The notes under the pieces were generated by a model that saw nothing but the letters and a program-made list of their open reading frames with translations, searched no databases and was not told the DNA's origin. From assembly GCF_003253745.1 (NCBI RefSeq), contig NZ_MZXV01000027.1:289690-353689 (forward strand): DNA of 64,000 nucleotides, given 5' to 3'. The DNA is from Mesorhizobium kowhaii. GTDB taxonomy: Bacteria; Pseudomonadota; Alphaproteobacteria; Rhizobiales; Rhizobiaceae. A program made the position numbers and the translations under genes. Shown in pieces: positions 1 through 8,796 of this stretch; positions within the stretch are counted from its first letter, which is position 1; every line of letters begins with the position of its first letter.

Positions 1-54
1 TATTTCTGCGGACTTCACCCGCACATGCAGGGCAAGATCACCGTCGCGCCCTGA
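1..54 (+). CDS. C-terminus of a cupredoxin (partial, cut by window edge)
   Basis: The first 17 codons read YFCGLHPHMQGKITVAP and end in TGA. A Cys, then His three residues later, then Met three residues after that, followed by a short beta strand, is the type 1 copper loop at the C-terminus of plastocyanin/pseudoazurin/amicyanin-like proteins. The protein would be a periplasmic mononuclear copper protein carrying single electrons. Only the tail is visible, so signal peptide and subfamily cannot be judged. The ECF sigma gene begins about 25 bases downstream on the same strand, so the three genes may form one operon. The motif is seen directly; the family is inferred from 17 residues. Confidence 0.7.
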   Translation, partial: YFCGLHPHMQGKITVAP

Positions 55-79
55 AGGCGCATGGCAGAACCTGCCCGGA

Positions 80-640
80 GTGCCGGATCATGCTGCGGTG
101 TTGAGCGAGAAGGCCCTGGCCGAGCGCTTCGGCGAGGTGGTGCTGCCCCATCTCGGCGATGCGCTTGCGCTCGCCCGTTGGCTGACCGGCAACGCCGCCG
201 ATGCCGAGGACGTGGTGCAGGAGGCCTGCGTGAAGGCGCATGCCGGCATCGCCGGCTATGCCGGCGGCAATGCCCGCGCCTGGCTGCTGACCATCGTGCG
301 CAACACCGCCTACACCTGGATGTCGCGCAACCGGCCGCGCGGTATGCTGACCGTCGGCGACCTCGGCGATCTCGACGAGATCGCAGCGGCGCACGGCACC
401 AGCCTGCCGGGCGAAGATGGTCCGGAGGCGAGCCTGATCGCCAGGGCGGATACGGCGGCACTGGAGGCGGCGATCGCGGCACTGCCGCATCCGTTTCGCG
501 AGACGCTGGTGCTGCGCGATATCAACGGCCTCAGCTATCGCGAGATAGCGGCCATGCTCAGCGTACCAATGGGCACTGTGATGTCGCGGCTGGCTCGTGC
601 CCGCGGCCTGCTTGTGTCTGAACTGGGGAGAACGCCATGA
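80..640 (+). CDS. ECF RNA polymerase sigma factor
   Basis: 186 residues, the usual ECF size. Region 2 spans roughly residues 30-85 and holds the DAEDVVQEACVKAH core-binding helix and a WLLTIVRN segment. Region 4 spans about 130-180 with the helix-turn-helix GLSYREIAAMLSVPMGTVMSRLARAR. It should direct RNA polymerase to a small regulon when released from its anti-sigma factor. The start is taken as the GTG at 80; a TTG at 101 is an alternative and no strong Shine-Dalgarno settles it. It overlaps the next gene by four bases (ATGA), a sign of translational coupling with its anti-sigma. The upstream cupredoxin could be a target or partner, but that is inference. Confidence 0.9.
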   Translation: MPDHAAVLSEKALAERFGEVVLPHLGDALALARWLTGNAADAEDVVQEACVKAHAGIAGYAGGNARAWLLTIVRNTAYTWMSRNRPRGMLTVGDLGDLDEIAAAHGTSLPGEDGPEASLIARADTAALEAAIAALPHPFRETLVLRDINGLSYREIAAMLSVPMGTVMSRLARARGLLVSELGRTP

Positions 641-1560
641 CCAACCATGACGACGGACTGCCCAACGATCCCGAAGGCATCAGACTGATGATCCACGCCC
701 TCGTTGATGGCGAACTCGACGCGGCAGCAGTGCTGGCGGTGGAGCGGCGCATCGCCGCCGACCCGCAGCTTGCCGCCGAACACGCCCGCATCGTCGCCTT
801 GCAGGCGGCAGTCAGCCGCTTGCCGCGCCCTGATGTCAGCGATGCCTTTCAGGCCCGCATCGCGGCCATTGGCATGGCGGCCACGGCACAACAGGCGCAA
901 GACGAGCCGGTGCAAGACGAGGCGGCGGAGCCTCAGCAGGGCACGCCGTCGGCGCAACCGGGGTTGATTGCCCTGATCGGGGGAGGCCAGAGGCGAAACG
1001 CCGAAACACGTCTGTCGCAGACGCGGGTCCTGCCAAGGGCGCGCCGCTTCGGCTCGTTCGACTGGCGTGCCATGGCAGCATCGATCATGATCAGCGCGGT
1101 GCTGGCCAGCGGCGCGACGCAATGGCTGATGGTCAACAGCGCATCCGACGGTTTCGCAGCAGCGGTTGCCAGCGGCCATCGCCGCAGTCTGCTTGCTGCC
1201 AGCCCTATCGATGTCGTTTCGTCCGACCGCCATACGGTGAAGCCGTGGCTCGACGCCCGGGTGGGCGTATCGCCGCCGGCGCCGGACCTCGCCCAGGATG
1301 GCTACGCGCTCATCGGCGGCCGGGTCGAGGTGATCGCCGACCGGCCGGTGCCGGCGCTGGTCTACCGCCACCGCGAGCATCTGATCACACTGGTCGCCGA
1401 ACCGCAGCAGGGCGGCGGCACCACAGCACCTGACGATCTCTCGTCGGGCGGCTTCTCGCTGGTGCACTGGAGCGACGGCGCCTTCTCCTACTGGGCGATC
1501 TCCGACATGGAGCGCCCCGAACTCGACGACTTCGTCGCCCGCTTCCGCAAGGCGGTGTGA
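637..1560 (+). CDS. Membrane anti-sigma factor (zinc-free type)
   Basis: 307 residues coupled by ATGA overlap to the ECF sigma gene. The N-terminus (about 15-60) has the IHALVDGELD...ERRIAADPQLAAEHARI helical pattern of anti-sigma domains. It lacks the HxxxCxxC zinc motif, so it is not a ZAS-type protein. A single transmembrane helix lies at about residues 146-166 (MAASIMISAVLASGATQWLMV without its last residue is hydrophobic throughout). The remaining C-terminal part would be periplasmic and may sense the signal. The stretch between the domains is rich in Gln, Glu, Ala and Pro. Role by position and architecture: it holds the sigma factor at the inner membrane until a signal inactivates it. 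The signal is unknown. Confidence 0.85.
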   Translation: MTNHDDGLPNDPEGIRLMIHALVDGELDAAAVLAVERRIAADPQLAAEHARIVALQAAVSRLPRPDVSDAFQARIAAIGMAATAQQAQDEPVQDEAAEPQQGTPSAQPGLIALIGGGQRRNAETRLSQTRVLPRARRFGSFDWRAMAASIMISAVLASGATQWLMVNSASDGFAAAVASGHRRSLLAASPIDVVSSDRHTVKPWLDARVGVSPPAPDLAQDGYALIGGRVEVIADRPVPALVYRHREHLITLVAEPQQGGGTTAPDDLSSGGFSLVHWSDGAFSYWAISDMERPELDDFVARFRKAV

Positions 1561-1703
1561 CGACGGCCGTGCCCCGCTCATCCCACCGTCCCTGACAGGT
1601 CTTCAGCCTACGGCGTCAGTTGAGAAATCGCCGGTTCACGGCGCGCATTTGCGCTGGCCTGGACGAATTGCGGCCCGGCCGCCGCTCATAACCTTTCAAA
1701 ACA

Positions 1704-1739
1704 ATAACTTTACAAATATTTGTGTTTATGTGAAGTTAT
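1704..1739. promoter_or_regulatory. Nested palindrome upstream of sugar operon
   Basis: A perfect 12-bp palindrome ACAAATATTTGT (1712-1723) lies inside outer arms ATAACTT (1704-1710) and AAGTTAT (1733-1739). It sits just before the first gene of the sugar operon in an unusually AT-rich spot. It is a reasonable operator for the operon's own RpiR regulator. No binding data; inference from position and symmetry. Confidence 0.4.
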
Positions 1740-1758
1740 GAATGTTGAAGGGTCGATC

Positions 1759-2748
1759 ATGACAGCCAATCGTTTCGCCACGCGCCTGAATTCCTTTGCC
1801 TCGCGGCCACAGGCCGAATGGCCCGACCTCACCGGCAAGCCGTCACTGATGCAGATGGCCGCGCGAGCCGCCAAGGTTGCCGGGTTGACCGACCTCGATC
1901 TGAATTTCCCCGACCATGTCAGCGAAAAACCTGCTGAAATCGCGCGGAGCCTTGGCGACCTTGGCCTCTCCATCAATGGCTTTGCCATGCGCTACTACTC
2001 CAATCCGGCCTTCAAGCTCGGTGCCTTCACCAATCCGGATCCGGCGGTGCGCCGCGAAGCGATCGACCTGACCAAGGCCGGCATCGACGCCGTGCGCGAG
2101 GCCGGCGCCAGCCTGATGACGCTGTGGCTCGGACAGGATGGCTTCGATTACGCCTTCCAGGCCGACTATGCGACACTCTGGCAACACGAAATAGAAGGAA
2201 TTTGTGAAGTCGCGGCGCACGACCCCGACTGCCAGATCAGCCTGGAGTACAAGCCCAACGAGCCGCGCTCCTATAGCCTCATGCCGGATGCGGCGACGAC
2301 CTTGCTGGCGATCCGCGACGTCGGCCTGCCCAATCTCGGGGTCACGCTCGACTTCGCCCATGTGCTCTATGCCGACGAGCAGCCGGCCTTCGCCGCCGCC
2401 CTTGTGGCACGCCACAGCAAGCTGCTCGGCGTGCATCTCAATGACGGCTACGCCAAACGCGACGACGGCCTGATGGTCGGCGCCGTGCACACGCTGCAGA
2501 CGATCGAACTGCTCCGCCAGATCCGCAAGGACGGCTACGCCGGCGCCATCTATTTCGACACCTTCCCCGACATGACCGGGCTCGATCCGGTGCACGAGTG
2601 CGAAGTCAACATTGCCACCGTCAAGCGCATGCTGCGCGTCGTCGACCGGATCGATCAGGACAACCGCCTGTCCGCCGCTGTCGACCGCCAGGACGCGGTG
2701 ACGTCGCAGGCCATCATCCAGGAAATCATGCTCGGTCCGGACAGCTGA
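1759..2748 (+). CDS. Xylose isomerase-like TIM barrel sugar isomerase/epimerase
   Basis: 329 residues from the ATG at 1759, chosen because GAAGGG lies 6 bases upstream; an in-frame ATG at 1738 and a TTG at 1720 are also possible. The fold is the AP-endonuclease-2/xylose-isomerase barrel. Candidate metal ligands are Glu in SLEYKPNEPR (about 163), Asp in TLDFAHV (about 197) and His/Asp in GVHLNDGY (about 224). The pattern resembles L-rhamnose isomerase-like and D-apiose/tagatose epimerase-like proteins that act on free sugars before phosphorylation. It opens an operon with a ribose-type importer, an RpiR regulator and a PfkB kinase. This implies uptake of a sugar, isomerisation to a ketose and phosphorylation. 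The substrate cannot be named from the sequence. Confidence 0.85.
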   Translation: MTANRFATRLNSFASRPQAEWPDLTGKPSLMQMAARAAKVAGLTDLDLNFPDHVSEKPAEIARSLGDLGLSINGFAMRYYSNPAFKLGAFTNPDPAVRREAIDLTKAGIDAVREAGASLMTLWLGQDGFDYAFQADYATLWQHEIEGICEVAAHDPDCQISLEYKPNEPRSYSLMPDAATTLLAIRDVGLPNLGVTLDFAHVLYADEQPAFAAALVARHSKLLGVHLNDGYAKRDDGLMVGAVHTLQTIELLRQIRKDGYAGAIYFDTFPDMTGLDPVHECEVNIATVKRMLRVVDRIDQDNRLSAAVDRQDAVTSQAIIQEIMLGPDS

Positions 2749-2809
2749 GGCGTCCGGGACAGCTGACGCGCCTGGACGCCACCACCGTTTTCAACAAGGG
2801 AGGAATACA

Positions 2810-3868
2810 ATGAAATTTCTGCTTGCCACCACCACCGCCGCGCTGATGGCACTATCGATCGGCTCAGCGTTTTCGGCCGATCTCGCGCCGCTCAATTCCG
2901 ATACCGAGAAGGACCGCATCGACTGGTCGCAGGTCGAAGCCAAGTTCGGCGCATTGCCCAAGCTGCCCCAAGGCACCAAGGCCGGCGCCGTCTCCAAGAC
3001 GCTGACCAATGAATACTGGCGCTCGCTCGGCGAGGGCTACAAGGCGTTCGGCGACAAGGTTGGCGTGCCCGTCGTCTATCAGGCGGCGCAGAGCGAAGGC
3101 GACCAGCTCGGCCAGCTCACCATCGCCGAAGGCCTGGTGACGCAAGGCTACAACGTGCTGCTCGTCTCGCCGCAGACGGACGCCAATCTGCAGCCGATCA
3201 TGGAACAGGCCAAAGCCGCCAACGTGCCGGTCGTCAACGTCAACGACGCGGTCATCCCGCAAGCCGAGCACTATGTCGGCAATGTCCAGCGCGACAATGG
3301 CGTGCGCGTCGCCAAATGGTTCATCAAGAACCGTCCGAATGGCGGCAAGGTCGCCATCGTCGAGGGCCAGGCCGGCGTCTATGCCGCCGTCCAACGCACC
3401 GACGGCTTCAAGACCACCATTAGCGAGTCCGGCAAGTTCGAGGTCGTCGCCAGTGTTCCCGGCAACTGGGACCGCCAGACCTCCTATGACGCGGCCACCA
3501 ACATCCTGCAGCAGCACCCCGACCTGATCGGCTTCTATGCCAACAATGACGGCATGGCGCTGGGCATCGTCGAGGCGGTCAAGGCCGCAGGCCTGCAGGA
3601 CAAGGTTGCCGTGTTCGGCACTGACGGCATTTCCGACGCCTATGCCTCGATCCGTGCCGGCGAACTGACCGGCACGGTCGATAGTTTCCCGGTGCTGACC
3701 GGCGAGGTGGCGCTGGAAACGGCGCTGCGGCTGGTGGCGGGACAGAAGCTGCCGCGTGTCGTCGCCACGCCGCAGGCATTGATCACCAAGGACAACGCAG
3801 ACCGCTATTCCGGCGCGGGTGACGCCGTGCGCAAGGCGCTTCTCGAGGACGCCGCGGCAGGCAACTAA
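2810..3868 (+). CDS. Sugar ABC transporter periplasmic binding protein (ribose type)
   Basis: 352 residues starting at the ATG at 2810, with a good Shine-Dalgarno (AAGGGAGGA just upstream). Residues 1-22 form a Sec signal peptide ending SAFSA. The mature part has the two-lobe periplasmic binding protein 4 (RbsB/LacI-like) layout, for example the hinge and ligand segments NVLLVSPQTDANLQPIM, VVNVNDAV and FYANNDGMALGIVEA. It captures a sugar in the periplasm and delivers it to the permease encoded two genes downstream. The mature N-terminus carries about 40 residues before the first lobe (DLAPLNSDTEKDRIDWSQVE), longer than in RbsB. Ligand unknown; the neighbouring isomerase and kinase suggest a monosaccharide. 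Confidence 0.9.
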   Translation: MKFLLATTTAALMALSIGSAFSADLAPLNSDTEKDRIDWSQVEAKFGALPKLPQGTKAGAVSKTLTNEYWRSLGEGYKAFGDKVGVPVVYQAAQSEGDQLGQLTIAEGLVTQGYNVLLVSPQTDANLQPIMEQAKAANVPVVNVNDAVIPQAEHYVGNVQRDNGVRVAKWFIKNRPNGGKVAIVEGQAGVYAAVQRTDGFKTTISESGKFEVVASVPGNWDRQTSYDAATNILQQHPDLIGFYANNDGMALGIVEAVKAAGLQDKVAVFGTDGISDAYASIRAGELTGTVDSFPVLTGEVALETALRLVAGQKLPRVVATPQALITKDNADRYSGAGDAVRKALLEDAAAGN

Positions 3869-3924
3869 AGGGCGGGGTGGCGGGTGCCAGCCCAAGGCTG
3901 GCACCCTGCCTGGAGAACGAACTG

Positions 3925-5442
3925 ATGTCTGTCCCCAGGCTGCAATTCGTGGGCATTTCCAAGCTGTTTCCGGCCGTACGGGCGCTCAGCGACGTGTCCT
4001 TCTCGGTCGGTGCCGGTGAAATTCACGGGCTGCTCGGCGAGAACGGCGCCGGCAAGTCGACGCTGCTGCGCATCCTGTCGGGCGTCTACAGGCCGACGGC
4101 GGGAAGCGTCCTTATCGACGGCAAGCCGGTCACACTAGCCAATCCGGTCGCGGCGCGCGCGGCGGGTGTGGCCATGATCCATCAGGAACTGCAGCAGGTG
4201 CCGCGCCTCAGCGTCGCCCAGAATATGTTTCTCGGCCATCCGCTGACGCGCGGCGGCATCTTCGTCGCCCGGCGAGAGCAGGAACGCCGTGCCGCCGAGG
4301 CTCTTGCCGCCATCGATCCGTCCATCGATCCAGCGGCCCCCCTTGGCACGCTGAAGGTAGCGCAGCGACAGATCGTCGAGATCGCCCGCGCGCTGCTCGA
4401 TCGCGCCCGCATCGTCGCGATGGACGAGCCGACATCGAGCCTGACGCCGAGCGAATTCGAACGCCTCGCCGAAGTCATCACAGGGCTCGCGCGCGACGGC
4501 GTGGCGGTTGTCTATGTCTCGCACAAGCTGGACGAGGTGTTCGGCATCTGCCAGCGCGCCACCATCATGCGCGACGGTGTCGTTGTCGATTCCGTCGATC
4601 TGGCAAGCCTGTCGGAGAAAGCGGTCGTCGCGATGATGGTCGGCCGCGAATTGGCTCAGGAACACCATAACTCCCATGCCTCCGGCGAGGTCATGCTGAG
4701 CGTACGCGGCCTGGCCTCCGCGACGAAAGTCCGCGACGTTTCGTTCGACCTGCATCGCGGCGAGGTGCTCGGCATTGCCGGCCTGGTCGGATCCGGGCGC
4801 ACCGAGTTGCTACGGCTGCTGGCCGGCGTCGACCGCGCATCCGCTGGTACGATTGCAATCGACGGCAAGGCGACGCGATTTTCCAGCCCGCGCGATGCGA
4901 TTGCCGCCGGCATCGGCCTGGTACCGGAGGAGCGCAAGCGCGAGGGCATCGTGCCGCTGCGGTCGATCACTAGCAACATGGCATTGGCGTCGATGGGCGT
5001 GTTCGCGCCTCGCGGCGTCATCGATCACACCAGGCTGAAGCGGGTGGCAGCCGAGAAGATGAGCCGCGTCAATCTGCGCCCGTTCCTCCTCGACCGGCCG
5101 ATCCGGCTGTTCAGCGGCGGCAACCAGCAGAAAGCGATCATCGGGCGCTGGCTGTCGGCGGGCACGCGCATTCTTTTGTTCGACGAGCCGACACGCGGCA
5201 TCGATGTCGGCGCCAAGGCCGAAATCTATCATCTGATCGAGGAACTCGCAGCCGAGGGTCATTCGGTGATTGTCGTCTCCTCCGAGCTTCCCGAGGTGAT
5301 CCGGCTTGCCGACCGCGTGCTGGTCATGCGCGACGGCACGATCGCGGCCGAACTCGACAGGAACGACATCAGCGAACCGGCGATCGCGGCGCACGCCATC
5401 CCGCAAACGCAAACGCCGGCGGCACGGCCGGCAAGGCATTAG
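3925..5442 (+). CDS. Sugar ABC transporter ATPase, two nucleotide-binding domains (RbsA type)
   Basis: 505 residues from the ATG at 3925, with TGGAGA 7 bases upstream. The first ATPase domain has Walker A GENGAGKS and Walker B IVAMDEPTS. The second has the degenerate Walker A GLVGSGRTE that is normal for RbsA/MglA, the signature LFSGGNQQK and Walker B LLFDEPTRGIDVG. In this family one polypeptide with two unequal ATPase domains powers a homodimeric permease. The gene sits between the binding protein and the permease. It ends in TAG directly followed by the permease start region, so the two are probably translationally coupled. Confidence 0.93.
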   Translation: MSVPRLQFVGISKLFPAVRALSDVSFSVGAGEIHGLLGENGAGKSTLLRILSGVYRPTAGSVLIDGKPVTLANPVAARAAGVAMIHQELQQVPRLSVAQNMFLGHPLTRGGIFVARREQERRAAEALAAIDPSIDPAAPLGTLKVAQRQIVEIARALLDRARIVAMDEPTSSLTPSEFERLAEVITGLARDGVAVVYVSHKLDEVFGICQRATIMRDGVVVDSVDLASLSEKAVVAMMVGRELAQEHHNSHASGEVMLSVRGLASATKVRDVSFDLHRGEVLGIAGLVGSGRTELLRLLAGVDRASAGTIAIDGKATRFSSPRDAIAAGIGLVPEERKREGIVPLRSITSNMALASMGVFAPRGVIDHTRLKRVAAEKMSRVNLRPFLLDRPIRLFSGGNQQKAIIGRWLSAGTRILLFDEPTRGIDVGAKAEIYHLIEELAAEGHSVIVVSSELPEVIRLADRVLVMRDGTIAAELDRNDISEPAIAAHAIPQTQTPAARPARH

Positions 5443-6420
5443 GTGACGGATATGTCGGATACCACTCTGGTGCAGCCACGGACCGAGTTCCTGCGCGGGT
5501 TCTCCATGCGCGACGCCGGCACGCTGATCGGCCTTGTCGTGATCCTGGTCGTGTTCGGCGCTCTGGTGCCCGGCTTCTTCGCCGAGCGCAACCTGATCAA
5601 CATCCTGCAGCAGTCGAGCATCAACGCGTGCTTGGCGCTGGGCATGACGCTGGTCATCATCTCCGGCGGCATCGATCTGTCGGTCGGGCCGACGGCAGCC
5701 CTTTCGGCCGTCATCTCGGCCTCGATGCTGGTCGCCGGCGTGCCGTTTCCGCTCGCCATAGCCGCCGGCTTTGCCATTGGCCTCGCCTGCGGCCTCGTCA
5801 ACGGCTTGCTCGTCGCCTATGTCGGGCTGCAGCCCTTCATCGTCACATTGGGAACGCTCAGCACCTACCGGGCGCTGGCGCTGATCTATACCGGCGGCAA
5901 TCCGGTGCTCGGCCTGCCCACAAGCTTCCGCGCCATCTTCAACGGCTCGCTGTTCGGGCTGCCGCTGGCGGTCATCATCGTTGCCGGTGTGGCTGTCATC
6001 GCCTGGATCGTTTTGAAGAAGACGCCCTTCGGCGAATATCTGCTTGCCGTCGGCGGCAATGAGGAGGCCGCCTATATCGCCGGCGTGCCGATCGCCCGCA
6101 CCAAGATCGCCGCCTACATGATCTCAGGCCTGCTGGCGGCCCTTGCCGCGCAGATCCTGGTTGGCCGGCTGGGCGCCGCCGAGCCCATCCTCGGCAATCT
6201 CTGGGAACTCGACGCCATTGCCGCGGCGGCCATCGGTGGCGCCTCGCTGATGGGCGGCAAGGGCAGCGTCGTCGGCACCATTCTGGGCGCCGTCATCCTC
6301 GGCGCCATGCGCAACGGTTTGACGCTGATGAACGTGCAGTCCTTCTATCAGCTTCTGGCAACTGGTCTTATAATCCTCGCCGCGATGCTTATTGATCGTG
6401 TGACGAGGGGGCGTGGATGA
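5443..6420 (+). CDS. Sugar ABC transporter permease (RbsC type)
   Basis: Up to 325 residues. The GTG at 5443 abuts the previous stop; the ATG at 5452 is an alternative with AGGTGA upstream. The protein is strongly hydrophobic, with about eight to ten membrane helices. It carries the branched-chain permease family pattern ALGMTLVIISGGIDLSVG near residue 65 and GKGSVVGTILGAVILGAM near the C-terminus. It forms the inner-membrane channel for the sugar importer. Its last codons overlap the RpiR gene by ATGA, so importer and regulator are produced together. Confidence 0.93.
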   Translation: MTDMSDTTLVQPRTEFLRGFSMRDAGTLIGLVVILVVFGALVPGFFAERNLINILQQSSINACLALGMTLVIISGGIDLSVGPTAALSAVISASMLVAGVPFPLAIAAGFAIGLACGLVNGLLVAYVGLQPFIVTLGTLSTYRALALIYTGGNPVLGLPTSFRAIFNGSLFGLPLAVIIVAGVAVIAWIVLKKTPFGEYLLAVGGNEEAAYIAGVPIARTKIAAYMISGLLAALAAQILVGRLGAAEPILGNLWELDAIAAAAIGGASLMGGKGSVVGTILGAVILGAMRNGLTLMNVQSFYQLLATGLIILAAMLIDRVTRGRG

Positions 6421-7292
6421 CCTTGAGCGGGCTGGACCTGAAAGCGGTAGGACCGCGCATCCGCATGATGATGCCGCATCTCACCCCGCTGGAGGCGAAG
6501 GTGGTGGAAACCGTCTTTGGCCGGCGCGGCTTTGACGAGAGCATTCCGCTGAAGCAGATCGCCGAGGAATCCGGTGTATCCGAGGCGATGGTGGTCAAGA
6601 TCGCCAAGAAGCTCGGCTTCTCCGGCTATCGCGACTTCCGCACCGCCGTCTATGAATACAGCCGCCTGCCGACCGCGGAGATGCACCAGGAACTGTCGTC
6701 GGACGACAGTTCGGCCGAGATCGTGCAAAAAGTGTTCCGCACCTCCATCCAGGCGCTGGAGGAGACGCTGGCCATCCTCGATATCGAGGATTTCGACCGC
6801 GCCGCCGATCTTCTGTACCGCGCCGGAAATCGTGACTTCTACGGCGTCGGCGGTTCGGCGCAGATCGCGCGCGACGTCTCGCACAAATTCCTGCGCATCG
6901 GCATCCGCACGAACGTCTTTGACGACTCGCACATGATGCTGATGTCGGCCTCACTGCTCGGCCCAGACGACATCGCCGTCGGCTTCTCGCATTCCGGCAA
7001 TACGTCAGCCGTCATTGATGCCATCCAGCTGGCCCGCAAGAACGGTGCCCGCACACTGGCCATCACCAATTACGACACTTCGCCGCTGGCCGCAGTCGCC
7101 GACATTGTGCTGTGCTCCACCGCGCAGGGCTCGCCGCTGATGGGGGAGAACGCGGCGGCGCGCATTGCCCAGCTCAACATTCTCGACGCGCTGTTCGTGG
7201 CGGTGGCGCAGCGCGACTACCAGGCGGCGGAGCGCAATCTCGGCCGCACCATGTCGGCGGTTGCATCGAAACGAAAAGATCGGGGCTCATGA
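6417..7292 (+). CDS. RpiR-family transcriptional regulator (HTH + SIS)
   Basis: 291 residues. The N-terminal helix-turn-helix occupies about residues 1-80 (QIAEESGVSEAMVVKIAKKLGFSGYRDFR). A sugar isomerase (SIS) domain follows at about 130-270, with the phosphosugar-binding segments YGVGGSAQIARD and GFSHSGNTSAVIDA. SIS domains of RpiR proteins sense phosphorylated sugars, so the expected ligand is the product of the PfkB kinase encoded next. It overlaps both the permease gene (ATGA) and the kinase gene (ATGA). It probably controls this operon through the palindrome near 1704-1739; repression versus activation cannot be told from sequence. Confidence 0.92.
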   Translation: MTLSGLDLKAVGPRIRMMMPHLTPLEAKVVETVFGRRGFDESIPLKQIAEESGVSEAMVVKIAKKLGFSGYRDFRTAVYEYSRLPTAEMHQELSSDDSSAEIVQKVFRTSIQALEETLAILDIEDFDRAADLLYRAGNRDFYGVGGSAQIARDVSHKFLRIGIRTNVFDDSHMMLMSASLLGPDDIAVGFSHSGNTSAVIDAIQLARKNGARTLAITNYDTSPLAAVADIVLCSTAQGSPLMGENAAARIAQLNILDALFVAVAQRDYQAAERNLGRTMSAVASKRKDRGS

Positions 7293-8182
7293 GCACAACG
7301 CCGCTGGTCACCGTGTTCGGCAGCCTGCACTATGACATCATGGTCGACGCCCCCGGCCGCCCGCGCAAGGGCGAAACGGTGACCGGCTATGCCTGGCACC
7401 CGAAATGCGGCGGCAAGGGCGGCAACCAGGCGGTGTCAGTGGCAAGAGCCGGTATGCGCGCGGCAATGATCGGCGCCGTCGGCGACGACGATTTTGGCAC
7501 GGCGCTGCTGGCCAATCTCGATCGCGCCGGTGTCGACCGCCGCTTCGTTCGCGTAGTGCCGGGCGCCGGGTCCGGCATGAGCGTGGCGATCTTCGACGAA
7601 GGCGGCGACTATGGCGCGGTGATCGTCTCCGGCAGCAATTTGACGCTGGGCGACAAGGACATCGCGGCTGCCTCCGATGCGGTGGCACAAACTTCCGTGC
7701 TGCTCTTGCAGAACGAGGTACCGGAAGCCGCCAACATCGCCGTTGCACGCGCAGTGAAAAGACATGGCGGCCGCGTCCTGCTCAATGCCGCCCCCGCGCG
7801 CAAACTCTCCGGCGAGTTGATCGCGCTCGTCGATATCCTGGTGGTCAACGCCATCGAGGCGGAATTCCTGGCCGGCCTGGCGGTGGTCGAAACACTGGAC
7901 GGTGCCGCGCAAGCGGCGCGGCTTCTGGTCGATCTCTGCCCGACAGCAATCGTTACGGCGGGCGGCGAGGGCGTCGCTTGCTGCGACCGGACCGGTGTGG
8001 CCTTCGCGTTGCCGGCCATCCCGGTCAAGGTCGTCAGCACGCATGGTGCGGGCGACGAATTCGTCGGCGCGCTGGCCGCGGCGCTTGCCCGTGGCGAGGC
8101 CATGCGGGCCGCCGTCACCGCGGCCAACGCCGCTTCGGCCTTGCTGGTTTCGACACCCGAGGCTGAGCGCGACGGCATCTGA
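7289..8182 (+). CDS. PfkB-family sugar kinase (ribokinase-like)
   Basis: 297 residues from the ATG at 7289, overlapping the RpiR stop by ATGA; an in-frame start further upstream would lie inside rpiR and is not needed. PfkB signature 1 is GGKGGNQAVSVARAG (about 40-54). The C-terminal anion-hole and catalytic-base motif reads HGAGDEFVGAL, with the usual GAGD Asp. The family transfers the gamma-phosphate of ATP to a hydroxymethyl group of a sugar. Here it likely phosphorylates the ketose made by the TIM-barrel isomerase. The usual DTTGAGD is STHGAGD in this protein, which may reflect substrate differences. Last gene of the operon. Confidence 0.9.
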   Translation: MSTTPLVTVFGSLHYDIMVDAPGRPRKGETVTGYAWHPKCGGKGGNQAVSVARAGMRAAMIGAVGDDDFGTALLANLDRAGVDRRFVRVVPGAGSGMSVAIFDEGGDYGAVIVSGSNLTLGDKDIAAASDAVAQTSVLLLQNEVPEAANIAVARAVKRHGGRVLLNAAPARKLSGELIALVDILVVNAIEAEFLAGLAVVETLDGAAQAARLLVDLCPTAIVTAGGEGVACCDRTGVAFALPAIPVKVVSTHGAGDEFVGALAAALARGEAMRAAVTAANAASALLVSTPEAERDGI

Positions 8183-8298
8183 TATCTCGGCTCTGGAGGA
8201 GCACTTTCCATCTTGCCAAACGGCAGCAGCTGCCGCCCATCCTTGCGGCTTCGCCCGAATTCCGCTAAGGCGCGCCTTTGTCGCCGGGGAGCAAGGAC

Positions 8299-8796
8299 TT
8301 GGACGATCAACGCGCCGACGTCGCCATCATCATGGGCAGCCAGTCCGACTGGGCGACCATGCGCCATGCGGCCGAAACGCTGGAGGCACTGGGCATTCCG
8401 CACACGCGGCTGATCGTCTCCGCGCATCGCACACCGGACCGGCTCTATGATTTCGCGAAGGGCGCCAAGGCTGCCGGCTACAAGGTGATCATCGCCGGCG
8501 CCGGCGGCGCGGCGCACCTGCCCGGCATGACAGCGGCGATGACGCCGCTGCCAGTGTTCGGCGTGCCGGTGGAATCGAAGGCGCTTTCCGGGCAGGATTC
8601 ACTGCTCTCCATCGTCCAGATGCCGGCCGGCATTCCCGTCGGAACCCTGGCCATCGGCAAGGCCGGTGCGGCCAACGCTGCACTTCTGGCTGCCGCCGTG
8701 CTGGCGCTCTACGACGACAAGCTTGCCACGCGGCTGGATGCCTGGCGCGCCTCGCAGACCGCCAAGGTCGCCACCGAACCGACGGACACGCCGTGA
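8299..8796 (+). CDS. purE: N5-carboxyaminoimidazole ribonucleotide mutase
   Basis: About 165 residues. Class I PurE motifs are present: GSQSDWATM at the N-terminus (phosphate binding), SAHRTPDR with the catalytic His, and [12 protein letters not shown]. It converts N5-CAIR to CAIR in de novo purine synthesis. The start is uncertain: there is no ATG before the conserved core, and I prefer TTG at 8299, preceded by GGGGAG (8287-8292). A TTG at 8278 is also open. It overlaps purK by four bases (GTGA), forming the usual purEK operon. Confidence 0.95.
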   Translation: MDDQRADVAIIMGSQSDWATMRHAAETLEALGIPHTRLIVSAHRTPDRLYDFAKGAKAAGYKVIIAGAGGAAHLPGMTAAMTPLPVFGVPVESKALSGQDSLLSIVQMPAGIPVGTLAIGKAGAANAALLAAAVLALYDDKLATRLDAWRASQTAKVATEPTDTP

